DNA of 64,000 nucleotides from Streptomyces sp. AJS327 (GCF_013450295.1 NZ_SKBR01000002.1:558001-622000), one strand, 5' to 3'; shown: positions 36,145 to 44,879, counted from the first letter of the stretch. Notes: generated by a model not told the origin, from the letters alone. Numbers and translations are program-made.

Positions 36145-36179
36145 TGGGGACCAAATTCGCGAGTGCCCGAAGGTCCCCA
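36145..36179. promoter_or_regulatory. Inverted repeat in SUFU/LysR divergent region
   Basis: TGGGGACC (36145-36152) and GGTCCCCA (36172-36179) form a perfect 8-bp dyad over a 19-base AT-richer centre, roughly midway between the two divergent genes. It may be the LysR protein's own site. Confidence 0.5.
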
Positions 36180-36345
36180 CCGGGCGGCCGGGCGGGGGAC
36201 GGTGGGACAGGGTCCCCTCCGGGCGCTGGCGGAACGGTCCCGTCCGCCCCGGGTGGGCACCCGGGCCGCACCACTCGTCACTCCGGGTCTCTGATAGGAC
36301 CCGGGCGTCTTGCGGGGCCCGTGACCCCGCCCCAAGCTGTGGCCC

Positions 36346-37335
36346 ATGGATCTGGAGCTGCGGCACCTCAAGGTCATCTGGACCATCGCCGAAGCGGGCA
36401 GTCTCAGCAGGGCCGCCAGCGTGCTCGGCCTGGCCCAACCGGCGCTCAGCGCGCAGCTGAAACGCATGGAACGCGCGCTCGGCGGTGAGCTGTTCGTCCG
36501 GGGGCGGGCGGGTGTCCGCCCGACCGAACTGGGCGAGCTCGTCCTGGAGCGCGCGCGGTTGCTGGTGCCGGTGGTGACCGAACTCCAGGAGGAGGCACGG
36601 CGGTTCAGCAGGGAACGGGCCACCTCCCCGCGGGTGCCGCGGTTCCGGCTCGGCGGTACCCACGGACCGCTGGTCGGCGGACTGGTGGACCGGCTCGCCA
36701 CCGCCTACCCGAGCGCCACCCTCTCCACCCTCACCTCCTGGTCGACGGAGGAGTTGGCCGAGCTGCTGACCGAGGGCCGTATCGACTACGCGCTCTCCGG
36801 GGTCTGCGGGGGGAGCACCCCGCCGCTGGCCCACCGGCTGGTCTGGCGGGAGGTGGCCGTCGATCCGGTCTTCGTCATGCTCCGCGAGGACCATCCGCTC
36901 GCCGGCCACGAGGAGGTCGGGCTCGCCGAACTCGCCGACGAGCGCTGGGCCAACGCCCCCGGGGACGGCTGCTTCGCGGAATGCTTCGCCGCCGCCTGCG
37001 CCCGCGTCGGCTTCACCCCCGACGCGGTGTACGAGACGGACCCCGCCTCCTGCGTCCACCTCGTGCAGGTCGGCCGGGCGGTGGGACTCTGCCGGGCCAC
37101 CTTCCCGCCGACCCCCGGCCTGGTCATCCGGCCGATCAGCGGCACCCCGCTGGTCTGGCGGCACGTGCTCGGCTGGCATCCGGCGGGCTCCGCAGCCGAG
37201 TTCAGCCGCACGGCCCTGGAACACGCCCGCGCCGCGCACGAGCAGGCCGCGCTGGCCAGCCCCACCTACCTGCGGTGGCGGCGCTCCCACCCCGAGGAGC
37301 ACGGCGACGGGCACGGCGCCCTCCGCCGCGCCTGA
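36346..37335 (+). CDS. LysR-family transcriptional regulator
   Basis: 329-residue regulator. The winged helix-turn-helix (1-60: LRHLKVIWTIAEAGSLSRAA, QPALSAQLKRMERALG) is followed by a LysR substrate-binding domain of about 230 residues and an extra C-terminal tail with repeated Arg/His. The ATG at 36346 is the natural family start. The next gene in the same direction encodes a secreted S1 protease, and in other Streptomyces LysR-type proteins control neighbouring secreted proteases, so it could control that gene or the divergent SUFU gene. Confidence 0.92.
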   Translation: MDLELRHLKVIWTIAEAGSLSRAASVLGLAQPALSAQLKRMERALGGELFVRGRAGVRPTELGELVLERARLLVPVVTELQEEARRFSRERATSPRVPRFRLGGTHGPLVGGLVDRLATAYPSATLSTLTSWSTEELAELLTEGRIDYALSGVCGGSTPPLAHRLVWREVAVDPVFVMLREDHPLAGHEEVGLAELADERWANAPGDGCFAECFAAACARVGFTPDAVYETDPASCVHLVQVGRAVGLCRATFPPTPGLVIRPISGTPLVWRHVLGWHPAGSAAEFSRTALEHARAAHEQAALASPTYLRWRRSHPEEHGDGHGALRRA

Positions 37336-37453
37336 CCGGACGGCTCCGCCCGGCGGGGCCATAACGCCGTGCAGGGGGGCAAGTTGAGGGGGTCCAGACC
37401 AGTGGTGCTCCCGACTACGGTTTCGCCCATTCCGACGAGTCAAGGAGAACTCC

Positions 37454-38650
37454 GTGGTCACCCCCCTGAAGAGTTCAGCTTTCCGCAGACGCACCCTGAC
37501 CGCCTGCGCGGCCACCCTCGCCGCTGGCGGTCTCGTCCTCGCCGGGTTCACCGGTTCCGCCAACGCCGACCAGAACGGCGCGTCCGACCGGACGGGCACC
37601 GCGGCGTCCGACCTGTCCCCGGGCCTGCTGGACGCCATGCAGCAGGACCTCGGCCTGACCTCCGCCGAGGCCAAGACCCGGCTCGCCAACGAGTCCTCCG
37701 CGGCGAAGACCGCCGAGCGGCTGGAGAAGGCGCTCGGCGACCGCTTCGCCGGGGCCCGGGTCAGCGGCCAGACCGCCGACCGCCTCACCGTCTCCACCAC
37801 CTCCGCCGCCGACGCGCGGCGGATCAGCGCGGCGGGCGCCACCGCCCAGGTCGTGGAGCACGGCCTCGCCGAGCTGAACGGCGTCAAGAAGCAGCTCGAC
37901 CGGGCCGCCGAGAAGAACTCGCCGCGTGGTGTGCCCTCCTGGTACGTCGACACGCGGGAGAACCGCGTCGTCGTCGAGGCGTCCGGCACCCGGGCCGCGC
38001 AGGCGTTCCTGGACGAGGCCGGACTCACCACCAAGGACGTGACGGTCCGCGAGTCGGACCTCAAGCCCCGTACCTTCGCCAACATCCGTGGCGGCGACGC
38101 GTACTACATGGGCGGCGGCCGCTGCTCGGTCGGCTTCTCGGTCTCCGGGTCGGGCGGCACCGGCTTCGTCACCGCGGGCCACTGCGGCACCGTGGGCACC
38201 TCGACCACCGGCTACAACCAGCAGGCCCAGGGCACCTTCCGGGGCTCCACCTTCCCCGGCCGCGACTACGCCTGGGTCGAGACCAACAGCAGCTGGACGC
38301 CCACCCCCACCGTGAACGGCTACGGCAACGGTGACGTGCGCGTCAGCGGTTCGACGGAGGCCGTGGAGGGCGCCTCGATCTGCCGCTCCGGCTCCACCAC
38401 CGGCTGGCACTGCGGCTCCGTGCAGCTGCGGAACACCAGCGTCACCTACCCGCAGGGCACGGTGAACGGCGTGACCCGCACCAACGTCTGCGCCGAGCCC
38501 GGCGACTCCGGCGGCTCCTTCATCTCCGGCAGCCAGGCTCAGGGCATGACCTCCGGCGGTTCCGGCAATTGCAGCTCCGGCGGGACCACCTTCTTCCAGC
38601 CCGTCAACCCCGCGCTCCAGGCCTACGGGCTCAGCCTCACCACCGGCTGA
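37454..38650 (+). CDS. Secreted streptogrisin-type serine protease (S1E)
   Basis: Extracellular chymotrypsin-fold protease made as a 398-residue preproprotein. A signal peptide of about 38 residues (TACAATLAAGGLVLAG, ending ANA) is followed by an alpha-lytic-type propeptide to about residue 210. The mature domain begins near FANIRGGDAYYMGGGRCSVG. The catalytic triad is visible: His in GFVTAGHCG, Asp in GRDYAWVE and Ser in EPGDSGGSF. Six cysteines are arranged as in streptogrisins. The GTG start has AAGGAG upstream. A LysR gene precedes it by 118 bases and a strong terminator follows. Confidence 0.95.
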   Translation: MVTPLKSSAFRRRTLTACAATLAAGGLVLAGFTGSANADQNGASDRTGTAASDLSPGLLDAMQQDLGLTSAEAKTRLANESSAAKTAERLEKALGDRFAGARVSGQTADRLTVSTTSAADARRISAAGATAQVVEHGLAELNGVKKQLDRAAEKNSPRGVPSWYVDTRENRVVVEASGTRAAQAFLDEAGLTTKDVTVRESDLKPRTFANIRGGDAYYMGGGRCSVGFSVSGSGGTGFVTAGHCGTVGTSTTGYNQQAQGTFRGSTFPGRDYAWVETNSSWTPTPTVNGYGNGDVRVSGSTEAVEGASICRSGSTTGWHCGSVQLRNTSVTYPQGTVNGVTRTNVCAEPGDSGGSFISGSQAQGMTSGGSGNCSSGGTTFFQPVNPALQAYGLSLTTG

Positions 38651-38686
38651 CCACCCGGACCCGCCGGCGACGGCGACGCGACCGAG

Positions 38687-38720
38687 GGGCGGCCCTCCGG
38701 AGAACACCGGAGGGCCGCCC
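38687..38720 (+). terminator. Terminator after S1 protease
   Basis: Perfect 14-bp stem (38687-38700 with 38707-38720), loop AGAACA, 36 bases after the stop and ahead of the convergent gene. Confidence 0.85.
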
Positions 38721-38747
38721 TGGCGCGCGTCGCCGGGCGCCGCCCGC

Positions 38748-39479
38748 TCAGTCCCCGGTGCCGGGCCGGGCCGGGGGCGAACCCGGCGCCCCGGCATCGC
38801 CCTTGGTGCCCGGAGCGGACTCCGGGGCGGCGCCGTTCACCCGCTCCGGGCCGCTCCCGCCGTCCGGCGAGCCCGTGAGCGGAGCCGGTTTCCGCAGCGG
38901 GACGGGGGTGACCGGGGCGCGGCGCCGCCGCAGGGGGGAGCGCAGCGGGGCGTCCGGGGTGAGGCGCAGGGTGGTGACCACGGAGGCGAGCATCGTGTAG
39001 TGGCCGACGAGCAGCAGGAACTCCAGGGCCGCCCGCTCGTCCAGGTGGGCGCGGAGCGCCGCCCAGTCGGCGTCGTCCAGGTCGCCGTCGCGCACCACCC
39101 CGTCCACGGCGGTGAGCAGCGCCCGTTCGCGGTCCGACCAGCCGTCGGCGCTCGGGCCCACCGCGATCCGCTCGACCTCCTCGCGGGTGACGCCGACCCG
39201 CAGGGCGAGCCGCTGGTGGTGCTCGAACTCGTAGGCGCAGGAGCGGAGGTGCGCCACGCGCAGGATGATCAGCTCGCTCTCCCGGCGCGGCAGCACCCCA
39301 CCCGGCATCAGCCGCCCCGCGAAGTGCACCCAGCCCCGGAACAGCGGGCGGTGCTTGCCCAGGGTGCGGAAGAGGTTCAGCGGCCGGGTCCGGGCGACGA
39401 GCCCGGCGCCCCCGGCCATCAGCCAGGTGAGCAGCCCCAGTTCGCGACGGGTGCCGGGGGCGACACGCGGCGCGCTCAC
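38748..39479 (-). CDS. Carboxymuconolactone decarboxylase/AhpD-like family protein
   Basis: 243-residue protein. The core (about 25-160) has the CMD fold: LFRTLGKHRPLFRGWVHFAG, RESELIILRVAHLRSCAYEF, EHHQRLALRVGVTREEVERI. The AhpD redox pair CxxC is not present; only one Cys occurs (RSCAYE), so peroxidase activity is unlikely. A Pro-rich tail of about 60 residues ends it. The GTG start overlaps the stop of the upstream SDR gene (GTGA), so the two are coupled and probably act on the same metabolite. Confidence 0.88.
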   Translation of the reverse strand: MSAPRVAPGTRRELGLLTWLMAGGAGLVARTRPLNLFRTLGKHRPLFRGWVHFAGRLMPGGVLPRRESELIILRVAHLRSCAYEFEHHQRLALRVGVTREEVERIAVGPSADGWSDRERALLTAVDGVVRDGDLDDADWAALRAHLDERAALEFLLLVGHYTMLASVVTTLRLTPDAPLRSPLRRRRAPVTPVPLRKPAPLTGSPDGGSGPERVNGAAPESAPGTKGDAGAPGSPPARPGTGD

Positions 39480-40477
39480 CGCTCGTCCGTCTCGGTACGC
39501 TCCGGCTGCTCCGGGCGGCCCCCCTCGGAGGCGGGCGGTTGCGCGGGTTCGGGCGCGGGCTCGCGCGGTGGCCGCGGCCGTTCCTCCGCCCGCGCCGGTG
39601 GCACCACCCGTGGAGCGGCCCGCGGCACGGCCTGTGGCTGTGGCGTGGTGAACGGCACCCGTTCCTCGCGCGCCACGGCCAGCGCGGCCTCCAGGTTCCG
39701 CTGCCCCATCCGGTCGACGACGCGCTGGGCCACCGGCCGCGCGGGCAGGACCGCGCCCACCCACCAGGGCGCGAACACGCGGCGGGAGCGTCGGGCGATG
39801 CCCCGTTCCAGCGCGTCGATCCCGGCGCTCAGTGGGGTCAGCCGGGAGAGCGAACCGCCCCCGGTGAGCATCTCGGCCGCCCGGGTGCCGAAGCCCCGGC
39901 TGGTCATCTCGGTGTCCAGCTCCGCGAAGTAGGCGACGCCCACCCGGGCCCCGCTGGGGCGCAGTTCGATACGGGCGGTGTTGCCCAGCGCCTCGACGGC
40001 GGCCTTCGAGGCGCTGTAGGCGCCGAGCAGCGGCAGGTGGACGGCGGCGGCGAGGGAGGAGACCACCAGCGCGTACCCGCGCGGATGGGATATGTGTGGC
40101 CCGGCGGCGCGCAGCGTGTGGTACACGCCGAGCACGTTGACGCGCAGCATCCGCTCCAGCGCCTCCGGGTCGCCGCCGACGAGTGGAAGCTGCTTCGCGA
40201 TCCCGGCGTTGGCCACCACGGCGTCCAACCCGCCCAGCTCGTCGGCGAGTTCGTTCACCACCGCCGTCGTCGCCGCCGGGTCACCCACGTCCAGCGTGCG
40301 CCAGGGCGCGTCGCACTCGGCCGCCACGGCCGACAGCGCCTCCGGTTCCAGCCCGGCCAGGGCCAGCCGGACGCCCCTGGCATGGAGCCGCCGGGCGAGT
40401 GCCGCGCCGATTCCGCGGGCGGCGCCGGTGATGAGAATCCTGCGACCCGTGAAGCGTACGTTCTGAGAAGCGGTCAT
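39476..40477 (-). CDS. Short-chain dehydrogenase/reductase
   Basis: NAD(P)-dependent oxidoreductase of 333 residues. It shows the Rossmann motif ITGAARGIGAALARRL (about 15-30), NAG (VVANAGIAKQ), the catalytic Ser in VSSLAAA, and Tyr/Lys in YSASK. The last ~55 residues are an unusual Pro/Arg/Glu-rich tail. It is translationally coupled to the CMD-family gene. Directly upstream is a perfect palindrome ATTACC-AAG-GGTAAT overlapping the likely promoter, which suggests control by an unlinked MarR/TetR-type repressor. The ATG at 40477 has only a weak ribosome site. Confidence 0.92.
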   Translation of the reverse strand: MTASQNVRFTGRRILITGAARGIGAALARRLHARGVRLALAGLEPEALSAVAAECDAPWRTLDVGDPAATTAVVNELADELGGLDAVVANAGIAKQLPLVGGDPEALERMLRVNVLGVYHTLRAAGPHISHPRGYALVVSSLAAAVHLPLLGAYSASKAAVEALGNTARIELRPSGARVGVAYFAELDTEMTSRGFGTRAAEMLTGGGSLSRLTPLSAGIDALERGIARRSRRVFAPWWVGAVLPARPVAQRVVDRMGQRNLEAALAVAREERVPFTTPQPQAVPRAAPRVVPPARAEERPRPPREPAPEPAQPPASEGGRPEQPERTETDER

Positions 40478-40485
40478 CCCGCAAA

Positions 40486-40500
40486 ATTACCAAGGGTAAT
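40486..40500. promoter_or_regulatory. Palindromic operator before SDR-CMD operon
   Basis: Perfect inverted repeat ATTACC-AAG-GGTAAT, nine bases upstream of the SDR start. On the minus strand its GGTAAT arm continues into TTT and could contain the -10 element, so a bound repressor would block transcription. AT-rich sequence here contrasts with the surroundings. Confidence 0.55.
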
Positions 40501-40699
40501 ACTGGGAGGACAGGGGGCTTCTGGGGTTTTCCGGGCACCATTCCCGACCCTTCCGTCCGTGATGTATGGAGCCGTCACGGATGCGGCCGGGTATTCCGTC
40601 CGACATTCAACGACCCGTTCCCCGGGTGCGGGGAAACGCACCCGGGGAACGGTATTCACGGGCCGTCACCCGGAGGGGGACGCCCGGTGCCGGTGGCCG

Positions 40700-41626
40700 T
40701 CAGGAGGCGGGAACCGACATCCACGGGAACTCGGCCATCCGCTCGCGCAGCTCCTTGGGCAGCGCGTTGACCAGGCCGTCCCGGTACGCGCCCATCTCCC
40801 GGCGCGCGGTGGGCAGATCGCCGTTGAACTGCTTCCACGGCGTGGCCACCGGGATCGGCAGCGGCGGGCCGTGCGGCACCCGCGGCGGCTGGTCGATGAG
40901 CCGGTCCCCGCTGCCGTTCTCCGCGTTCGGCTCGATGTCGTAGCCGTGGTCGCCCATGAAGTAGCCCGCGACCCCGTTGGCGAAGCCGAGCAGGTTGGTG
41001 ATCGGGTTCTCGGAGTGGCAGATCCCGTCGTTCTTCTTGCAGATCTCCTGTACGCGCAGGTCACCGAAGCCGCGCGGACCGTTCATGGAGAGCCCGGGGA
41101 TGATGGTCGGCAGGTTGCCCTCGATGCCGCCCGGGCCACCGTTCACCCCGGGACGGCGCGGGTCGCCGTAGAGCACCCCGTTGATGAGGTCGTGCGGGAT
41201 CGTGTTCTCCTGGGAGAGCCGGTGCAGTTCGTCCCCGGCGACGATCGCGCCCTGCGAGTACCCCGTGATGGTGATCCGGGATCCGGGGCAGGCCCCGTGG
41301 AATCCGCGCACCTCGCGGTCGAGCTTCTCGATGCCCTCGCGCACCGAGTCGTCCTTGGAGATGGTGTCCCCCGGGAAGGGGGCGATGGAGGCCGAGTACT
41401 TGATCTTGGTGAACTGGACCCCCGCGGGCAGACGGGCGTTGCTCGCGTCGTAGGCGGTGGCGTTGCCGTCCCGGTGGCCGCCGACCTCGAAGATCATTTT
41501 CTCCGGGCAGGCCCCGGCCCGCTCCGCGCCGCCGCCCTTCGCCGGGGCCGCGACCGCCCCGCCGCCCAGCACCATGCCGAGCGCCATCACGGTTGTCGGC
41601 ACCGCTATCAGCGTTCTCCTGCGCAC
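40700..41626 (-). CDS. Secreted PE-PPE/cutinase-type alpha/beta hydrolase
   Basis: Exported serine esterase of 308 residues. Signal peptide 1-27 (TLIAVPTTVMALGMVLGGGAVA). The nucleophile elbow is GYSQG in RITITGYSQGAIVAGDEL. A C-terminal acid and His are expected near GDHGYDIEP. The pattern (FPGDTISKDDSVREGIEKLD, GVLYGDPRRP, CHSENPITNL) fits the PE-PPE hydrolase family found in actinomycetes. Cysteines are placed for disulfides. The GTG at 41626 has AAGGTGAG upstream. Likely substrates are lipid or polyester; no lipid genes adjoin it. Confidence 0.85.
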   Translation of the reverse strand: MRRRTLIAVPTTVMALGMVLGGGAVAAPAKGGGAERAGACPEKMIFEVGGHRDGNATAYDASNARLPAGVQFTKIKYSASIAPFPGDTISKDDSVREGIEKLDREVRGFHGACPGSRITITGYSQGAIVAGDELHRLSQENTIPHDLINGVLYGDPRRPGVNGGPGGIEGNLPTIIPGLSMNGPRGFGDLRVQEICKKNDGICHSENPITNLLGFANGVAGYFMGDHGYDIEPNAENGSGDRLIDQPPRVPHGPPLPIPVATPWKQFNGDLPTARREMGAYRDGLVNALPKELRERMAEFPWMSVPAS

Positions 41627-42121
41627 TGACTCACCTTCTTCCTTTGTGTTCGGAATCCGCGGCGATTTCCGCGGTTTTGCGGACGTCGCCCCGGGCTTCG
41701 CGAGGGGCGGTCCGAACGTGGTTGAGGGAACTTTAGTAATCGGGAGAGTAAGAGGTCAGGGTGGATTACGCCAAGGGTCTGAAAACCCTTTCTGTGCAAG
41801 ACTTTTCACGGGTGTGCACCAGTGGCGGCCCCGAATTCCTGCGGAAAGTCCCGGCGTTGGCGGCCAAGCGCCGTCCCGCTGAAGGAAACCGGGCTCTGAC
41901 CGGCCGATCCGCGGCCTCCGGAACGCAGTTGACGCGCTGTCAACAGTGCCCGGACGGGGCTTGTTCCGGCTGTCGGCGCGGCCCGGACCAGCGTTCCGAC
42001 GCCCCGCCCGCCCCACGTTCGCGCTCCGTACCGCGCCGCGCCCGGCCCCGTGGCGGTCCCGCACGCGGCCGCCCCGCCGCCCCACCCGGTCGGGGCGGGA
42101 CGGCGGGGCGGGGCGAGGGGC
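41627..42121. other. Intergenic region with AT-rich promoter patch
   Basis: Upstream of the hydrolase gene (41627-41800) is comparatively AT-rich, with a doubled TCCGCGG and a short hairpin around 41773-41791; this is the likely hydrolase promoter and leader. The rest is GC-rich spacer. An open frame starting at 41761 lacks coding features. Confidence 0.4.
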
Positions 42122-42152
42122 GGCGGGGTGGCGGGGTGGCGGGGTGGCGGGG
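42122..42152 (+). repeat. GGCGGGGT tandem repeats with G-quadruplex pattern
   Basis: GGCGGGGT is repeated three times, then GGCGGGG. The plus strand thus carries four GGGG runs separated by TGGC (42125-42152), the arrangement of a parallel G-quadruplex. It begins 17 bases past the stop of the leftward ferritin-like gene, so its transcript would carry the C-rich complement. Confidence 0.6.
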
Positions 42153-42168
42153 CGAGAGGTACGAGGGG

Positions 42169-42702
42169 TCAGTTGCCGATCAGGTCCAGCAGGTCGTCGG
42201 CGTGCTCCTCCTCTTCCTCCAGGATGTTCTCCAGCACCCGCCGGGTGGTGGGGTCCCGGTCGGACAGCCAGCGGATGATCTCCTGGTAGGTGGAGATCAC
42301 GATGCGTTCCGCCAGCAGGTTGTCCCGCAGCATCTGCTGGAGGTCGCCGTCGGCCGGGGTGGTGTAGTCGGTGTGCGCGCGCTGCTTGATCGTCGCGGGG
42401 TCGAAGTCCGGGTCCCCGCCCAGCTGCGAGATGCGCTCGGCGGCCTGGAGGGCGTGCTGCATCTCCTCCTTGGCGTGGTCGGTGAACTCGGCGGACACCT
42501 GGGCGCGGTCGATCCCGGTCGCCGCGATGGCGTGCCGGGTGTAGCGCATCCAGCAGACCACCTCGGTCGCCACCACGTCGTTGAGGACGCCGATCACCCG
42601 GTCCCGGTCACTGCCGTAGGTATCGGTGACCGGGCCCTCCTCCATCTTCCTGCGTGCCTCGTCACGGATCCTGGTGACGTCCAGGACAAAGTCGTCGGCC
42701 AC
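42169..42702 (-). CDS. Ferritin-like (bacterioferritin/Dps-type) diiron protein
   Basis: 177-residue four-helix-bundle protein. Iron ligands are placed as in bacterioferritins: Glu in VATEVVCWMRYTRHA, ExxH in HAKEEMQHA, and a C-terminal EEEEEHADDL. A Met residue typical of the haem site is not obvious. Such proteins store iron or protect against peroxide; in Streptomyces this small variant is commonly annotated as bacterioferritin. The GTG at 42702 follows GGAGGGAG. It stands alone between the hydrolase and Spo0M genes. Confidence 0.85.
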   Translation of the reverse strand: MADDFVLDVTRIRDEARRKMEEGPVTDTYGSDRDRVIGVLNDVVATEVVCWMRYTRHAIAATGIDRAQVSAEFTDHAKEEMQHALQAAERISQLGGDPDFDPATIKQRAHTDYTTPADGDLQQMLRDNLLAERIVISTYQEIIRWLSDRDPTTRRVLENILEEEEEHADDLLDLIGN

Positions 42703-42908
42703 GGTACGGCTCCCTCCGGTGATCCACGTGGGCGATCCCACGGGTGCGGAGGGAGCCGTTCCCCGTGTTCCCGCGCATGCAGCGGGCGGGCTTGGACGAC
42801 CACCGATTTGCCGGACGGGCGCCCGGCCGGGCCCGGTCCGCTCGCCGGGTCCGGCCCGCTCCCGCCGCTCGCGGGGCCCCGTCCCGGATCCGGGCGGTGG
42901 CCCGCGTG

Positions 42909-43733
42909 CTACGGCTGCCCGGGCGTCCCGGGTCCACCGGCCGGTGCGCGGCCGGACGTGCCGCCGGGGAGCAGGAGCCGCCGGAGCCAGCCGTCCACCG
43001 TGCCGGGCCAGTCCACGTGCGGGACCCCGGCGTGGGTGACCGAGTGGCGGGCCAGCGCGTCACCGCCGGGGGAGAGGCGGCCGGCGCGCTTGTCCGCCTC
43101 CAGCACCACCTCCACGCCGTCCGGGTTCGCGAGGAAGGTCACCTCGATCTCCCGCGCCACCTCGGCGTACGCGGGGGAGGGGCTCAGTTCTACCTCCTGG
43201 TAGAAGGGCAGGCGCTGACCGGTGCCCTCGATCCGGCCGTACTCCACGTCCGCCGAGACGAAGCCGAAGCCCAGCTCGCCCAGCGCCGTCAGGACCGCCT
43301 CCTGCGCGGGAAGCGGACGCACCGTCAGGGGGTCGAGGTCCCCCCGGTCCCGGGCGCCGTCGATCGCGACCTCGGTCCGGACGCCGAGCACCACCCCCAG
43401 CCCCTGCCCGTACAGTTCGGTGACCGGCGTCTCCCAGGGCAGGGTCAGTCCGAACGCGACCGTGCGCGTCTCGCCCCTCGCCAGCTGGAAGCCCCCGGCC
43501 ACCGTCGTCTGGTCGAAGACGAGGGTGTCGACGCCCTGGCCCTCGCCGTGCTCCACCTCCACCCGCGCCACCAGCTCCAGCCCGACGTGCTCGACCTCGA
43601 CGCCGGAGCCCCCACCGGTCAGCCGGACCTCACCGGAGAGCGTGTCGCCGGGGAGCGCCGCCTCGGTGTCGAAGACCGTGTCGACCGCGGGACCGCCCGC
43701 GCCCAGCGACTCCAGGAACCGTGTGAACACCAT
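42909..43733 (-). CDS. Sporulation-control protein Spo0M family
   Basis: 274-residue cytosolic protein with an arrestin-like beta-sandwich fold. MVFTRFLESLGAGGPAVDTV opens it, followed by SGEVRLTGGGSGVEVEHVGL and later TRTVAFGLTLPWETPVT. These match Spo0M/SpoM, which in Bacillus affects sporulation and in Streptomyces is conserved with uncertain role. The ATG at 43733 follows AAGGGGTG. The final ~50 residues (after EVVLEADKRAG) are the usual extra domain, ending in a Gly/Pro tail. It is downstream of a 73-residue conserved protein on the same strand. Confidence 0.9.
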   Translation of the reverse strand: MVFTRFLESLGAGGPAVDTVFDTEAALPGDTLSGEVRLTGGGSGVEVEHVGLELVARVEVEHGEGQGVDTLVFDQTTVAGGFQLARGETRTVAFGLTLPWETPVTELYGQGLGVVLGVRTEVAIDGARDRGDLDPLTVRPLPAQEAVLTALGELGFGFVSADVEYGRIEGTGQRLPFYQEVELSPSPAYAEVAREIEVTFLANPDGVEVVLEADKRAGRLSPGGDALARHSVTHAGVPHVDWPGTVDGWLRRLLLPGGTSGRAPAGGPGTPGQP

Positions 43734-43951
43734 CGTGGCGCACCCCTTCGTGTGTCCGTGCCGTGTGCCGTGCTGGCTGTGCTCGCCGTGCTTGCCCGGC
43801 TGTGCCGGGCGCCCGTACCGCCCGCCCGTACCGCCCGCCCGGGCCGTTCCCCGGGTCGGCGGTTCCGGAGGCGGCCCCGGGGCGCTGCCCGGGGTGGCCG
43901 CCGGGACGCGGCGCGCCGCGGTGGCGCGCGGCGCCCGCGCCCGCTCGCCGG

Positions 43952-44173
43952 TTACCGTCCGGCCGGGTCGAGTTCGGCGAGGGCCTGGGCCCAGCGGGCG
44001 TACTTCAGCCGCCCCAGGTCCGCGACGGTCTTGATGCCGAACGCCTCCCGCAGCAGCTCGCCCTGACGGTCCGAGACCCCCTTGAGCGCGGAGACCGGCG
44101 CGTCCAGGATCTCGGGCAGGTCCTTGTCCGCCCACGCCTTGTCCAGCACCTTGTCCAGGTCTATCGAGGCCAT
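43952..44173 (-). CDS. Small conserved protein, helix-hairpin-helix-like
   Basis: 73-residue soluble protein, MASIDLDKVLDKAWADKDLP, containing ALKGVSDRQGELLREAFGIKTVADLG, which resembles a helix-hairpin-helix module (G-V-S...G-I-x-T-V-x-D-L). I recognise similar short proteins from Streptomyces but not a function. The ATG at 44173 has AAGGAGACGT immediately upstream, a strong ribosome site. It lies 218 bases before the Spo0M gene on the same strand and may be co-transcribed. Confidence 0.8.
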   Translation of the reverse strand: MASIDLDKVLDKAWADKDLPEILDAPVSALKGVSDRQGELLREAFGIKTVADLGRLKYARWAQALAELDPAGR

Positions 44174-44611
44174 ACGTCTCCTTCGGATCACCAGACGGGG
44201 CGAGGGCACGGCTCCTCCACGGGAACGCGCGCCCTCGCTTTCTCTACAAGCGCGTAGAAGCATATGGGGCGAGGCGGGTCCGGGTGCCGCATCCTGTGCC
44301 GAGGCCTCGTAATCGTCCGAAAGCCGTCGCTCGCGGGGCGGTTCGGGTCTCTGGCCCCGGCGTGCGCGGTTTGGTAGGGCGGGGTGGACGCCCGTCGGAT
44401 GTGCCGGGTGCGGGGCGGGCGGTGCCCCTCGTCGGGCGGCGCGGTCCGGGCGTCCGGGGTGGCCGGGGTGCGCGAGGCGTGCGGCGCGCGGGGCGGCGTC
44501 GCTCCCCTCGGTTATGTCTTATTTGCTGCATGATGTGCCCAGTGCCACCCGTGGACCGCACCGTTCCGGCGAGCCGGAGACGGACGCGTACCCCACCGGT
44601 GCCGCTGAGCC
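44174..44611. other. Intergenic region upstream of the 73-residue protein gene
   Basis: Contains an AT-richer patch at 44510-44535 (TATGTCTTATTTGCTGCATGATG) and is otherwise GC-rich. A short plus-strand frame from 44514 shows no recognisable product. The minus-strand promoter for the small gene should be within 44174-44290. Confidence 0.35.
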
Positions 44612-44650
44612 GAGGTGCCCGTGCCGTTCCCTGTTCGGCACGGGCACCTC
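44612..44650. terminator. Very strong isolated hairpin
   Basis: Perfect 15-bp stem (44612-44626 with 44636-44650) with a 9-base loop. No convincing gene ends just before it on the plus strand, and the DUF2071 gene stop on the minus strand is 240 bases away, so it may belong to a small RNA or an unrecognised short gene at 44510-44610. Confidence 0.6.
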
Positions 44651-44850
44651 ACCCCCGTACCCGCGCGCCCGGATGTTCTCCCGGAACGCCGGGCCTCTGT
44701 TCCCCGGCCGGTCCCGCCGGGACGGTCCCGGCTCGCGGGGACGGCCCCGGCCCGCGTCTGGTCCCGGCCCGCGGACGGTCCCGGTCTCCGTCGCGCGGTC
44801 CGCGCCGCCGCGCGGTCACTCCGTACGCGGGGCCGTGGCGCTCGGCGCTC

Positions 44851-44879
44851 CCGCCGGCGGGGGTAACGCACCCCGGCGG
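44851..44879 (-). terminator. Hairpin after DUF2071 gene
   Basis: CCGCCGG-C-GGGG pairs with CCCCGGCGG across loop TAACGCA with one bulge, starting ten bases after the minus-strand stop. Confidence 0.55.

Noticed and set aside
42122..42152. CRISPR-like repeat array
   Set aside because: Eight-base head-to-tail repeats have no spacers; no cas genes anywhere in the window.
41761..42170. Plus-strand open frame starting MDYAKGLKTL
   Set aside because: Poor codon bias, no ribosome site and no domain; it lies in the hydrolase promoter region.
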